DNA of 64,000 bases, from positions 3,100,001 through 3,164,000 of the forward strand of contig NZ_CP108487.1 of NCBI RefSeq assembly GCF_036226525.1, read 5' to 3'. The translations under genes and the position numbers were made by a program. Shown piece by piece: positions 28,593 through 37,313 of the stretch (positions are counted from its first letter, which is position 1; every line of letters starts with the position of its first letter). Below the pieces are notes generated by a model that saw only the letters and a program-made list of their open reading frames with translations, ran no database searches and was not told the DNA's origin. This DNA is from Kribbella sp. NBC_01245. GTDB taxonomy: Bacteria; Actinomycetota; Actinomycetes; Propionibacteriales; Kribbellaceae.

Positions 28593-29752
28593 CCGACCAC
28601 GACACCGAAACCCGCCTCCGCGACTACCTGCACACCAAGGCCCAGGTCGTTCCCGACCACGCCACTCCCCCGGAACCGGTCGCCTCCGTGCACCGGCCAC
28701 GCCGTACCTGGCCCGTCCTCGCGGCAGCGGCCTCGATGGCGGCCGTGCTCGCCCTCGCTGTGCCGTATCTGGGCGGGCTTGGCTCCGACGACCCGCCTGT
28801 GTCCGCGGGCGGAGGGCTGAGCAGCTTGAAGGTCCCGTACATCCTCACGGAGGGCCCGGGTTCTCGCACGCTGCACGACGGTACGACGACCATCCCACTC
28901 GGCAACGGCCCGGCACGCGACGTGGTGGCGCGATTGGCCACCGGCTGGCTCGTCGTGACCGCGAAGACCGATGCCGGCAAGCGTGTGACCTTAGGGCACG
29001 CGGTGCTGACAAAGGACGGCCGGCTCCGGCCTGTCGGCCCCAGCAACGCCATGCAAAACGCGATCCTCTCGCCCGACCGGAAGCAGGTCGCCATCCTCGG
29101 TCAAATCGCCGGGGGTAGCTTCAAGATCGAGGTTATAGATCTCGCCACCGGCAACAAGACCGCCGACCTGCCACTCCCGTCCCTCGTCGCCCTGCATGCC
29201 TGGAGCAAGCACGGCATCTGGTACGACGACGACACCGCCGCGAACCCCCAGCTCTGGCAGCCCGGCGAGCAGCCGCGTGAGGTCGAGATTCCCGGCTTCA
29301 CGAGCATCACCGCGCCGGGGACCACGGACCGGATGCTGATCCGAACCCAGCGGGACGGATGCGTCAAGGTGATGACAATGGACGAGTCCGGAGAGCTCAC
29401 CACCTTGCGGGAGAACTGCGACTCCACCAGCGATGCCGGGCTCTCCCCCGACGGCAAGGTGCTCGTCATCCCCGAGCTCCAGGTCGCCGTGAACGTGGAC
29501 AGTGGCGAGCAGACGCCGTTGCCAGACCTCTCGAACCAATCGGTCGGACTCGTTTTCGAGGATGACCGGACTGTGCTGGCGATGGCGACGCTCGCCGTCT
29601 CCGAGAGTCAGCCGACACCGACCACGCCTATCAGAACCCTTGAAGCCCACCAGCTGCTCAAGCGATGTGACGTACTGACCGGCACCTGCGAGAAGGTGTT
29701 CGAGAGACTCCCGGGCACCGACGATCCGACGATCGGCATCGGCCAGCCCTGA
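28589..29752 (+). CDS. Membrane-anchored beta-propeller-like protein, partner of sigma factor B
   Basis: A 387-residue counterpart of the protein at 25762. It has a short cytoplasmic start (MTDHDTETRLRDYLHTKAQ), one membrane helix (WPVLAAAASMAAVLALAVPYL, residues about 38-58), then blades such as NAILSPDRKQVAILG and AGLSPDGKVLVIPEL, and the same C-terminal block KRCDVLTGTCEKVF as CDVIDGDCEK in module A. The shared Cys pair and shared architecture support a common sensing mechanism. The ligand is unknown. Confidence 0.7.
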   Translation: MTDHDTETRLRDYLHTKAQVVPDHATPPEPVASVHRPRRTWPVLAAAASMAAVLALAVPYLGGLGSDDPPVSAGGGLSSLKVPYILTEGPGSRTLHDGTTTIPLGNGPARDVVARLATGWLVVTAKTDAGKRVTLGHAVLTKDGRLRPVGPSNAMQNAILSPDRKQVAILGQIAGGSFKIEVIDLATGNKTADLPLPSLVALHAWSKHGIWYDDDTAANPQLWQPGEQPREVEIPGFTSITAPGTTDRMLIRTQRDGCVKVMTMDESGELTTLRENCDSTSDAGLSPDGKVLVIPELQVAVNVDSGEQTPLPDLSNQSVGLVFEDDRTVLAMATLAVSESQPTPTTPIRTLEAHQLLKRCDVLTGTCEKVFERLPGTDDPTIGIGQP

Positions 29753-29768
29753 TAGCCATCCCGAGTTC

Positions 29769-29797
29769 GGCGTGGTCGCCCACCAGGGCACCACGCC
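29769..29797 (+). terminator. Terminator hairpin after module B
   Basis: GGCGTGGT pairs with ACCACGCC, enclosing a second stem GCCC/GGGC. It lies 16 bases past the stop codon. Confidence 0.7.
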
Positions 29798-29934
29798 GAC
29801 CTCGCTGACGTGCCGGCGCCGTTGGAGGGCCTGTGTGGTTTCTTTGGCCACCGGGTGTCACGCTCTGCTTGACCACTTTCGGTCTTTGGACGGCTTTACA
29901 GCGTCTGTACGGCGTCGCGACAGGAGAACCGAGC

Positions 29935-30597
29935 ATGGCCCAGCAAGAACGGACGACCCGGCTGGAACGATCGGTCGCCATCCAGGCCGAACCGGCCGAG
30001 GTCTACGCCTTGGTCAGCGATCTGCCGCGGATGGCCGAGTGGAGTCCGGAATGCAGCCGCGTCGCCTGGAAGGGCGGCGCCACCGGCCCGGCCCCAGGCG
30101 CGCGTTTCGTCGGCTTCAACCGAGTCGGTTCGGCGCGTTGGCTCACCCAAGGCGTCATCACCGAGGCCGACCCGGGCCGCGCGTTCGCCTTCGCCATCCA
30201 CTTCGGCCCCATCCCCGTCGCCCTCTGGGAGTACGTCGTCACCTCCACGACCGAGGGCGGCGACGCTGGCACCGGCGACGCGGGCGGCGGCGTGAGCGGT
30301 GGTGGCGGTGGCGGTGGCGGCGCGGGCGGTAGCACCGGCGACGCGGGTGGCGGCAGTGGCGACGCGGGCGGTGTTGGTGGCGTCGGCGGTGATGGTGGCG
30401 GCGCGGCCAGTGTTGGCGGGGGCAAAGTTGGCGGCGGCGGGGCGATCCTTACGGAGCGGTGGACCGACCGCCGGCCGGCTCCGCTGCGCCTCGCGATGGA
30501 CCGGCTCTTCGGCGCCCGCTCCCGGATCAACGCCCGCGGTATCGAGAAAACCCTTGCCGCTCTCAAGGCCGCCGCCGAATCCCCCTCGCCCACCTGA
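29935..30597 (+). CDS. SRPBCC-family protein with a large glycine-rich insertion
   Basis: A 220-residue protein. Residues 10-105 are the N-terminal part of an SRPBCC (START/polyketide cyclase-like) lipid-binding domain (VAIQAEPAEVYALVSDLPRM, then WLTQGVITEADPGRAFAF and ALWEYVVTST). About 65 residues of Gly, Ala, Ser and Asp follow (30253-30449), after which the fold resumes with AILTERWTDRRPAPLRLAMD. Relatives go directly from WEYVVT to LTERWTD. The insert is built from GGC/GGT-type codons and looks like in-frame expansion of a loop. ATG 29935 follows AGGAG by eight bases. Confidence 0.8.
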   Translation: MAQQERTTRLERSVAIQAEPAEVYALVSDLPRMAEWSPECSRVAWKGGATGPAPGARFVGFNRVGSARWLTQGVITEADPGRAFAFAIHFGPIPVALWEYVVTSTTEGGDAGTGDAGGGVSGGGGGGGGAGGSTGDAGGGSGDAGGVGGVGGDGGGAASVGGGKVGGGGAILTERWTDRRPAPLRLAMDRLFGARSRINARGIEKTLAALKAAAESPSPT

Positions 30598-30769
30598 TGC
30601 TCAGCCGCTCTCACTCCCGGTCGCCGTCCCGGGCCTTTGGCAGGTCGGCCGGTTTGGAGGGGTCGCGGCGTGGCTGCTAGTCTTGCTCTTCGCGCGAGTG
30701 CGTTGGTACTCACCCGTGCTCGCACCACTTTCCTTTCCAACCGCACACACCTGATCGAGGCTCTGCTCC

Positions 30770-31030
30770 GTGGCGAACATTAAGTCCCAGATCAAGCGCA
30801 ACCGCCAGAACGAGGATGCGCGGCTTCGCAACAAGGCGGTGAAGTCGACCGTCAAGACGGCCGTCCGCCGTTTCCGTGAGGCTGCCGAGGCCGGCGACGC
30901 CGCCAAGGCTCAGGAACTGGCCCGCGCGGCCGGTCGCCTGCTCGACAAGGCTGCCAGCAAGGGCGTCATTCACGCCAACCAGGCCGCGAACCGCAAGTCC
31001 TCGCTGTTCAAGCAGGCTTCCGCGCTCTGA
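30770..31030 (+). CDS. rpsT: 30S ribosomal protein S20
   Basis: An 86-residue, lysine/arginine-rich, helical protein binding 16S r[23 protein letters not shown] is the classic N-terminus and [19 protein letters not shown] the C-terminus. GTG 30770 follows GAGG by nine bases. It runs opposite to its neighbours lepA and holA, as is usual in Actinobacteria. Confidence 0.97.
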   Translation: MANIKSQIKRNRQNEDARLRNKAVKSTVKTAVRRFREAAEAGDAAKAQELARAAGRLLDKAASKGVIHANQAANRKSSLFKQASAL

Positions 31031-31039
31031 TCCACCCGA

Positions 31040-31074
31040 GACGGGCGCCGACCTCACGGTCCGGCGTCCGTTTT
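31040..31074 (+). terminator. Intrinsic terminator after rpsT
   Basis: GACGGGCGCCGACC pairs imperfectly with GGTCCGGCGTCCG around TCAC and is followed by TTTT, nine bases past the rpsT stop. This is the most canonical terminator in the window. Confidence 0.8.
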
Positions 31075-31120
31075 GGCATGCCCACCCCCAGCCGCTGACC
31101 ACAGACGGTTAGCCGCTAGC

Positions 31121-31229
31121 CGACGCCCTGCGGAGCCGACCAGTGCTGGCGTTTTGGGCTAGCCGCGACCTGCCACTAGGCGACCGACCTGCGGAGCGGG
31201 GCCAGTGATGGCGTTTGGGTTAGCGGCGG
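31121..31229. repeat. About 48-bp imperfect direct repeat at the holA 3' end
   Basis: 31121-31167 (CTGCGGAG...CAGTGCTGGCGTTTTGGG CTAGCCGCG) is repeated at 31181-31229 (CTGCGGAG...CAGTGATGGCGTTTGGG TTAGCGGCGG). The second copy contains the holA stop codon; the first keeps a stop in the matching place, as if the gene's 3' end had been copied downstream. Confidence 0.65.
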
Positions 31230-32218
31230 CCGTGGGCGCGGCTGACGGTGATGACCATGCGCTCGAGGGAGTAGCCGGCGTCGCCGGAGGCACCCTTCAC
31301 GTCCGCGTCGGCCTGTGCGACGGCCTTGATCGCGGTCGCGAGCCCGCCGGGCGTCCAGCCCTTGGCTTGCTGGCGCAGGGTCTTCAGCTTCCACGGCGGT
31401 ACGCCGACCTCGCGGGCCAGATCCGCCTCCCGCATCCCGCTCGGGGCACTCGTGAACTTGGCCAGTCCGCGCAGACCACCCGCCATCGCGCTGGTCACGA
31501 GCACCGCCGCCACGCCGCAGTCCATGGCCCAGCGCAACTGCTCGAGCGCGGGCTCGGTCCGTCCGGCGATGGCGGCATCGGCCACGGCGAAGCTGGTGAC
31601 CTCGGCGCGGCCACCGAAGTACCGCCCGATCAGCTCGGCGCTCACTGGCTCGCTGCCCGCATCGGAGACCAGCTGCGAGCATGCGCCGGCCAGCGCGCGC
31701 AGATCATGACCCACCGCGTCGACCAGCCCGGCGGCGGCCCGCTCATCGATGCTTCCGCCCAATAGACGGATCTCCCCCGCGACGAACTGCGGCAGCTCCC
31801 ACGTCTTCGGCGCGGTCGCGACCACCTCGGTCACGCCCGCCTTGCGCAGTTTGTCGAGGACCGCCTTGCCCTTCTGCCCACCCGAATGGACCAGCACCAC
31901 CAGCACGTCCTCGGCTGGTGCGGCCACGTAATCGAGGAGATTCGCGACGACCTCGGGTGGCAGGTTCTCCAGCTCGCGGATGACGAGCATTCGCTCGGCC
32001 GCGAACAGGGAGGGCCCGGTCTGCTCCGCGAACATCCCGATATCCAGCCCACCGCCCTGGACATCGGTGACCTCGACCTGGGCGCCGCCCTTCGTGACGG
32101 CATGCGCGGCCGAACGCACCGCGCGGTCGGCGAGGAACGTCTCGGGACCGGTGACGAGCAGGACGTCACCGAGCTTGGGCGCAGAAGACTTTCGGGCTGC
32201 CATAACGCTGGCCAGCAT
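31220..32218 (-). CDS. holA: DNA polymerase III subunit delta
   Basis: A 332-residue clamp-loader subunit that opens the sliding clamp. The N-terminal domain is recognised by LGDVLLVTGPETFLADRAV and RMLVIRELENL. The C-terminal part (VPPWKLKTLRQQAKGWTPGG) matches the delta family. ATG 32218 is preceded by GGTGGGG at six bases; ATG 32203 gives MAARKSSAPKLGD and is also used in relatives. It lies 37 bases after comEC, probably in the comEA-comEC-holA operon. Confidence 0.92.
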   Translation of the reverse strand: MLASVMAARKSSAPKLGDVLLVTGPETFLADRAVRSAAHAVTKGGAQVEVTDVQGGGLDIGMFAEQTGPSLFAAERMLVIRELENLPPEVVANLLDYVAAPAEDVLVVLVHSGGQKGKAVLDKLRKAGVTEVVATAPKTWELPQFVAGEIRLLGGSIDERAAAGLVDAVGHDLRALAGACSQLVSDAGSEPVSAELIGRYFGGRAEVTSFAVADAAIAGRTEPALEQLRWAMDCGVAAVLVTSAMAGGLRGLAKFTSAPSGMREADLAREVGVPPWKLKTLRQQAKGWTPGGLATAIKAVAQADADVKGASGDAGYSLERMVITVSRAHGRR

Positions 32219-32255
32219 GCCACGCCCCACCGACAACCCACAAAGCCCTGCCGCG

Positions 32256-34856
32256 TCAGGAATCGGCGCGGCGTTCGGCCGCGACCGACAGACCGTCGCC
32301 GCGACTGATCACGGCCACCGATCCACCAAGATCCGTACGGATCACCCGCATTCCTTGTCGTCTCAGCAAATCCAGGGTCCGGGGCGCGGGATGGCCGTAG
32401 TCGTTGTCCAGCCCAGCCGAGATCACCGCCAGCCGCGCACCGGTCGCCGCGACGAAAGCCGGATCCTGCCGCGCCGACCCGTGATGGGCGACCTTCAGGA
32501 CGTCAGCTCGTACGTCCGCACCAGCTGCCAGCACCGCGCGCTGCGACTCCGGCTCCAGATCACCCGTCAAGAGAATCCGCAGACCGGCCACCTCGACCAG
32601 CATCGCGATACTCGCGTTGTTCTCGGGCGAGCCCGCGCCGGACGACGCCGTCAACGCCGGAACCCGGGACGGCCACACCACCGTCCACGCGAGCGCTCCA
32701 GCCGTACGTCGTTCGCGATATCGCACATCCCGAACGGGCACCCCATGCGCGGCGGCCAGGTCCCGCACCCGAGACACCTCGGCCGGCGGCGACAAGTACG
32801 GGCTGACCTCGATCTCCCCAACCTCCCGGTCCTCGAGTACGCCGGCCAATCCGCCCGCGTGGTCGGCATGGAAATGACTCAGCACGACCAGCGGCACGCG
32901 CCGTACGCCGAGTTGGTCCAGGCAGCGGTCGATCGCGGGCGGATCCGGCCCAGTGTCCACCACGACGGCAGCACCTGGTCCGGCGCGAAGCACCAGGCCG
33001 TCTCCCTGTCCGACGTCACACACGACCAGCACCCAGTCGTCCGGCGGCCAGCCGATCGAACGGATCGGCCGCAGCACCACGACCACCAGCAGGCAGACGC
33101 AGAGCAGCATCGCGATCGGTCTCGCAAGCAATCGATGCAGCCCAATCGTCAGAATGACGCAGAGCGCGACCAGCAACGCGATCCCGGCCATCGTCACCGG
33201 CCAGCGGCTGGTAGCACCTGGCAGGTCTGCTCCCTCCGTCGACACCAGGATGATCCAACGTGCGGGCCAGGCCGCGACCCAGCCGGCCAGACGGGCGAGA
33301 TCCGCACTGAGCAAGGCGATTCCCGCCGCGCCGAAGCCAACCACTGTGGCCGGACCGACTGCTGGACCGGCAAGCAGATTGGCGCCCACGGCAACAAGCG
33401 AGACCTCTCCCGACAACCACGCCACCACCGGCGTACAGGCGAGTTGCGCCGCCAACGGACAGGCCACGGCCTCGGCCATCCACCGCGGCATCCAAGCCAT
33501 CATCGCGTCGCGCCAGCCGGGCGCGACCAGAACGATGCCCGCCGTCGCCAGCACCGACAGCGCGAATCCGATGGACCGCGCCAGCGAGATGTCGAGTAGC
33601 AAGAGGGCGAGCACGGCCGCGGACAGACTTCGCACGCCGCGTCGCGTACCGCCGGACGTGATGGCCGCCAGCGCGACCAGACCCATCGCCGCCGCGCGCA
33701 GCACACTCGGTTGCGGCCGGGCGAGCACGACGAACACCACCACGGTCGCCAGGCCCACCACCATCAAACCGCGAGCGCGGACGCCGAGCAGTCGTGCCAG
33801 CGGCACCACGAACGCCAGCAACAACGTCAGATTCGTCCCGGATACCGCCGAGAGATGAGTCAGACCAGTCGTCTGGAAGTCCTCGACGAGTTCCGGCGGC
33901 AGATCGGCGTCATCGCCCATCACCAACGCAGGCACCAGCCCACGGACAGCCTCCGGCTCCGGCTCAACCGACGCACGCAATCCCGCTCGAACGTGCTCGG
34001 CCGCCCGCAACCACCAGGCCGGTTCACCCAAGGGCCGCGGCGGTGCGCGCGACGAAAGCACCGCCGCAACGTCATCGCCGGGCTGCACCTCGGCGAGCCG
34101 ACCGCTCGCGAACACCCGTTGGCCGAATCGGACCTGCATCCACTCCGGCGAACCGATCAGCAAGACGGGACTACGCACCCGGTAAGTCCGGCCTCGTCCG
34201 GTCACCTCCTCGACCACGACCCGAACCACCACATAGGGAGGTCGTCGCGAACCCGCCGGACGCCGAAGCGACGGATCCCCCGCCACCCGCACGACGGTGC
34301 TCACGGCCGCACCTTGTCCCGCGAGTTCAGCGACCGGCCCGGATCGCAACGAGTGCACCTCCATCCCCGCCGCGAACCCGATCCCGCTCACCACAACCAG
34401 CAACCCAACCGCCGTCACCATCCGCCCGCTCGCCAACCCACTCTGCGACCGTCGCGCGAAACCTGTCCCTGCCGAACCTGCCCCTCTCGAACCTGTCCCT
34501 GCGGAGCCTGTCCCTGCCGAGCCGGCCGCCTTTGTCGTCTGCTCGGCGCCGAATCTCCGCCGACTCCGGAAGACGAAGACCAACAACAACCCCACGACAA
34601 CCGCCAGCGCCCCAAACCCGACAAGCACACCAACCCGAGGCCGAAGCCCCACCAACACGATCGCCGCCGCCCACCCCACCGCGGCCGGCAACAACAACCT
34701 CAAATCAACCCGCCGCTCCCGCCCCTCCCCACCCCCCGCGCCAGCGCCCGCGCGTAGGCGACCTGCCGGCCCGTCACCCGCAGCCGTGCTCTGGCCACCT
34801 GCCGAGCCATCTTCCGAAGCACGCCCGTCAAGAGCACCACCATCAGACGCGGACAT
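32256..34856 (-). CDS. comEC: ComEC/Rec2 DNA-uptake channel protein
   Basis: An 866-residue inner-membrane protein. The N-terminal about 50 residues are low-complexity. Then come several hydrophobic helices, an OB-like soluble domain, the competence core (LTHLSAVSGTNLTLLLAF, residues about 330-350) and a C-terminal metallo-beta-lactamase domain with VVLSHFHADHAGG (HxHxDH) and VLKVAHHGS. In naturally competent bacteria it forms the channel for single-stranded DNA. In actinomycetes the pair is widespread but competence is rarely shown. The start overlaps the comEA end by 14 bases. Confidence 0.92.
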   Translation of the reverse strand: MSASDGGALDGRASEDGSAGGQSTAAGDGPAGRLRAGAGAGGGEGRERRVDLRLLLPAAVGWAAAIVLVGLRPRVGVLVGFGALAVVVGLLLVFVFRSRRRFGAEQTTKAAGSAGTGSAGTGSRGAGSAGTGFARRSQSGLASGRMVTAVGLLVVVSGIGFAAGMEVHSLRSGPVAELAGQGAAVSTVVRVAGDPSLRRPAGSRRPPYVVVRVVVEEVTGRGRTYRVRSPVLLIGSPEWMQVRFGQRVFASGRLAEVQPGDDVAAVLSSRAPPRPLGEPAWWLRAAEHVRAGLRASVEPEPEAVRGLVPALVMGDDADLPPELVEDFQTTGLTHLSAVSGTNLTLLLAFVVPLARLLGVRARGLMVVGLATVVVFVVLARPQPSVLRAAAMGLVALAAITSGGTRRGVRSLSAAVLALLLLDISLARSIGFALSVLATAGIVLVAPGWRDAMMAWMPRWMAEAVACPLAAQLACTPVVAWLSGEVSLVAVGANLLAGPAVGPATVVGFGAAGIALLSADLARLAGWVAAWPARWIILVSTEGADLPGATSRWPVTMAGIALLVALCVILTIGLHRLLARPIAMLLCVCLLVVVVLRPIRSIGWPPDDWVLVVCDVGQGDGLVLRAGPGAAVVVDTGPDPPAIDRCLDQLGVRRVPLVVLSHFHADHAGGLAGVLEDREVGEIEVSPYLSPPAEVSRVRDLAAAHGVPVRDVRYRERRTAGALAWTVVWPSRVPALTASSGAGSPENNASIAMLVEVAGLRILLTGDLEPESQRAVLAAGADVRADVLKVAHHGSARQDPAFVAATGARLAVISAGLDNDYGHPAPRTLDLLRRQGMRVIRTDLGGSVAVISRGDGLSVAAERRADS

Positions 34857-35820
34857 AGGCCCTCAGCCCCTCGAACTTCTTCGCGCCGACACCGCTCACC
34901 TCGAGCAGCTCGTCGACTGCGGTGAACTGGCCATGCTGAGTGCGCCACTCGATGATTCGCTGGGCGAGGACGGGACCGACGCCGGGAAGGACCTCGAGTT
35001 GGGCAGCTGTGGCCGAGTTGAGGTCCAACGGTCTACCCGGCATTGGGCTGTCGCTGGTCGGTTCCGGCGTGGACGATTCGTCGGTTTGGCCTGAGCCCGC
35101 TACCCCGATGACTATCTGCTCGCCGTCCCTGACCTGCCGGGCAAGGTTGACGTCAGTGAGGTCGACGCCAGGCAACGCCCCACCAGCCGCCGCCAGTACG
35201 TCCGCCACTCGCGCACCGACCGCGGCCCGCACCAACCCCGGACGGCGGACCTTCCCCGCCACGTGCACAACCAACCGACTCAATGAGGGCGTAGGAGTCG
35301 GTGACGCCAACGTCCCGCTCGCACCGGATACCGGCGAGCCGGAAGTCACCCCGGCCGGCGTTCGGTCGACCGGAATGGCCTCGGGCCGACCGGACAACAC
35401 CGACCAGCCTGCCCAGAGCACACCCACCACCAAGACCACGGCAATGACGCCCAGATGCTTTGGCGCCAACCCCCATCGACCACCCCGCAACCGATCAACG
35501 AACCCCACCTCACCCCCGCCGACCAGGCCGCCCGCCAAGCCACCGCCTGCCGGCCCCTCGTCCCGCACCCCACCCGCCAAGCGCGTTGCCGGGTCAGGCT
35601 GGTCAGGAACTTGGGTCGGGGTCCAGCCTCCACGCATTTCGACCTCCGGTACGCCCTCGTCGGATACGTCCGGCCAGCGCCAGGTCTGCGCGCCTGCCGC
35701 CGGCGTGCCGCGGACCTCGATGGTTCGAGGGGATGAGGCCGCGGCCGCCAGGCGACGGAGGGCGTGCTGCCGCGCACCGGCGTCGTGCTCCCGGCGTTTA
35801 CGGCGGCGTGGACTGACCAT
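34843..35820 (-). CDS. comEA: ComEA-like helix-hairpin-helix DNA-binding protein
   Basis: A 325-residue protein: a basic, glycine-rich N-terminal region inside the cell, one membrane helix (LGVIAVVLVVGVLWAGWSVL), an SLBB domain (VVHVAGKVRRPGLVRAAVGA) and two HhH motifs at the C-terminus (LDLNSATAAQLEVLPGVGPV, then LLEVSGVGAKKFEGLRAY). This is the receptor that binds incoming double-stranded DNA. The N-terminal region is long compared with the roughly 200-residue Bacillus protein but usual for actinomycetes. ATG 35820 is chosen over GTG 35823; neither has a strong ribosome site. Confidence 0.9.
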   Translation of the reverse strand: MVSPRRRKRREHDAGARQHALRRLAAAASSPRTIEVRGTPAAGAQTWRWPDVSDEGVPEVEMRGGWTPTQVPDQPDPATRLAGGVRDEGPAGGGLAGGLVGGGEVGFVDRLRGGRWGLAPKHLGVIAVVLVVGVLWAGWSVLSGRPEAIPVDRTPAGVTSGSPVSGASGTLASPTPTPSLSRLVVHVAGKVRRPGLVRAAVGARVADVLAAAGGALPGVDLTDVNLARQVRDGEQIVIGVAGSGQTDESSTPEPTSDSPMPGRPLDLNSATAAQLEVLPGVGPVLAQRIIEWRTQHGQFTAVDELLEVSGVGAKKFEGLRAYVRV

Positions 35821-35892
35821 CACGCAGGGAAGGTACGAGCTTTCCGGCCACCCGAACCGACCAATTCAGCGCCTGTGGATAGCCGAACCGGG

Positions 35893-36738
35893 TCAGGGCT
35901 GAGGCGCGACGACGATCGCGAGCATTCCCGGCCCGACGTGGGCGCCGATGACGGCACCGACTTCGCGCAGCGAGATATCCCCGGCGGCGGGCAGTCGCTC
36001 CGCCAGGCCGTCCGCGAGCACCTGGGCCTTTTCCGGGTTGGCCAAGTGGTGGACCGCGAGCGAGACCTCACCCGTACCGGCCCGCTCAACCGTGATGTCG
36101 GCCAATCGCGCGATCGCCCGGCTCGACGTACGGACCTTCTCCAGCGGCACGATCCGCCCGTCGGTGATGGTCAGGAGTGGCTTGACCGCGAGCGCCGTAC
36201 CGAGAAGTGCCTGGGCAGGGTTGATTCGGCCGCCGCGGCGGAGGTACTCGAGGGTGTCCACGTAGAAGAACGACGAGACGGCCGCCATCTGTACGCGGGC
36301 CGCCTCGGCGACGGCGTCCATGTCTCCCCCGGCGGCTGCAGCGGCCGCAGCGGCTAGAACCGGGAACCCGAGCCCCATCCCGATTGAGCGCGAGTCGAGC
36401 ACTCGAACCGGTACCGGCGACTCCTTCGCACCGATCATGGCCGCCTCATACGTACCGGACATGTCCGACGAGAGGTGGATCGAGATGATCGAGGTGGCTC
36501 CAGCCTCGGCACACGCGACGTATGTGTCGGCGAACGTCTGCGGCGCGGGTCTACTCGTGGAGACCGGCGTGAACGTCTTGAGGGCCTCTGCGACGGCCTC
36601 GGAGCTCGTAGCGCCATCGTCGTACGAAGTGCCGCCTATGACGACTTGAAGCGGTACGACGGTCAGCTGGTGGCGGATCACCTCAAGCGACGTCAGACCC
36701 GCGGTGGAGTCCGTGACGACGTACACCGGGGCTGACAT
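35893..36738 (-). CDS. DegV-family fatty-acid-binding protein
   Basis: A 281-residue protein of the DegV family. The N-terminus VYVVTDSTAGLTSLEVIRHQ and the block TSRPAPQTFADTY (with the conserved TSxP) match. DegV proteins bind long-chain fatty acids; relatives act as FakB with a fatty acid kinase FakA, but no fakA homolog is seen here. ATG 36738 is a clean start. It lies in the conserved leuS-degV-comEA order. Confidence 0.9.
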   Translation of the reverse strand: MSAPVYVVTDSTAGLTSLEVIRHQLTVVPLQVVIGGTSYDDGATSSEAVAEALKTFTPVSTSRPAPQTFADTYVACAEAGATSIISIHLSSDMSGTYEAAMIGAKESPVPVRVLDSRSIGMGLGFPVLAAAAAAAAGGDMDAVAEAARVQMAAVSSFFYVDTLEYLRRGGRINPAQALLGTALAVKPLLTITDGRIVPLEKVRTSSRAIARLADITVERAGTGEVSLAVHHLANPEKAQVLADGLAERLPAAGDISLREVGAVIGAHVGPGMLAIVVAPQP

Positions 36739-37313
36739 GAAGCGAGGTTACCGGATAGTTCGCCGGTCTTGGCGAGTGTGGCACCACCCCTCCGTGGCTC
36801 CACACCCGCCGCTTGCTGACTCCCCCTCGGTGCCAGCACGCCGACCGACTTCCACTGATTCGCCAGAGGCCCAGCGGCCGGCCACCGCGGGTGACCAAAC
36901 CCATACGGCTCATATCGGCCGGCCTGACCCACACTCGTCCCCTGTGTCGTGTGCGGGTCTTTACTGGGACCTCCTCCCAGACCTCAGGTCTGGTGCGAAG
37001 TAGGCCGGGTGGGACTGCGCTACAGCACCCGGGGATCCTCGACCGCCGACCGGTGCCCCCACCGTCCGTCAGTCCAGTTGCTCCCCGCGTCGTCTGATCC
37101 GGGTTCGAAGTGATCCGGCGGTCCGGGCCGCCTCGGTGTGAACCCCGTCCACACCGCTGGCTGCCTCCCCCTTACCCGCCTTTTAGTACCGAACCCGGGC
37201 CGGATCTCTGTGTCGCGGTCCAACCCGTCCTACGAGAAGAAGTCTTGTCGACCGGGCATGTCAGTACGAGGCAGAAGAACCGGCAGCTCCCCGGCAGCTT
37301 CCGCAGATCCGCG
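36739..37313. other. Intergenic stretch without a recognised gene
   Basis: 575 bases between the degV-like gene and the large regulator. No frame has family-like content. A short dyad CCAGACC-TCA-GGTCTGG lies near 36976-36992. The degV-like promoter must lie near the left end. I see no tRNA cloverleaf, although GGTTCGAA occurs once near 37101. Confidence 0.5.

Noticed and set aside
37080..37180. tRNA-like GGTTCGAA sequence
   Set aside because: No acceptor or anticodon stems can be built around it.
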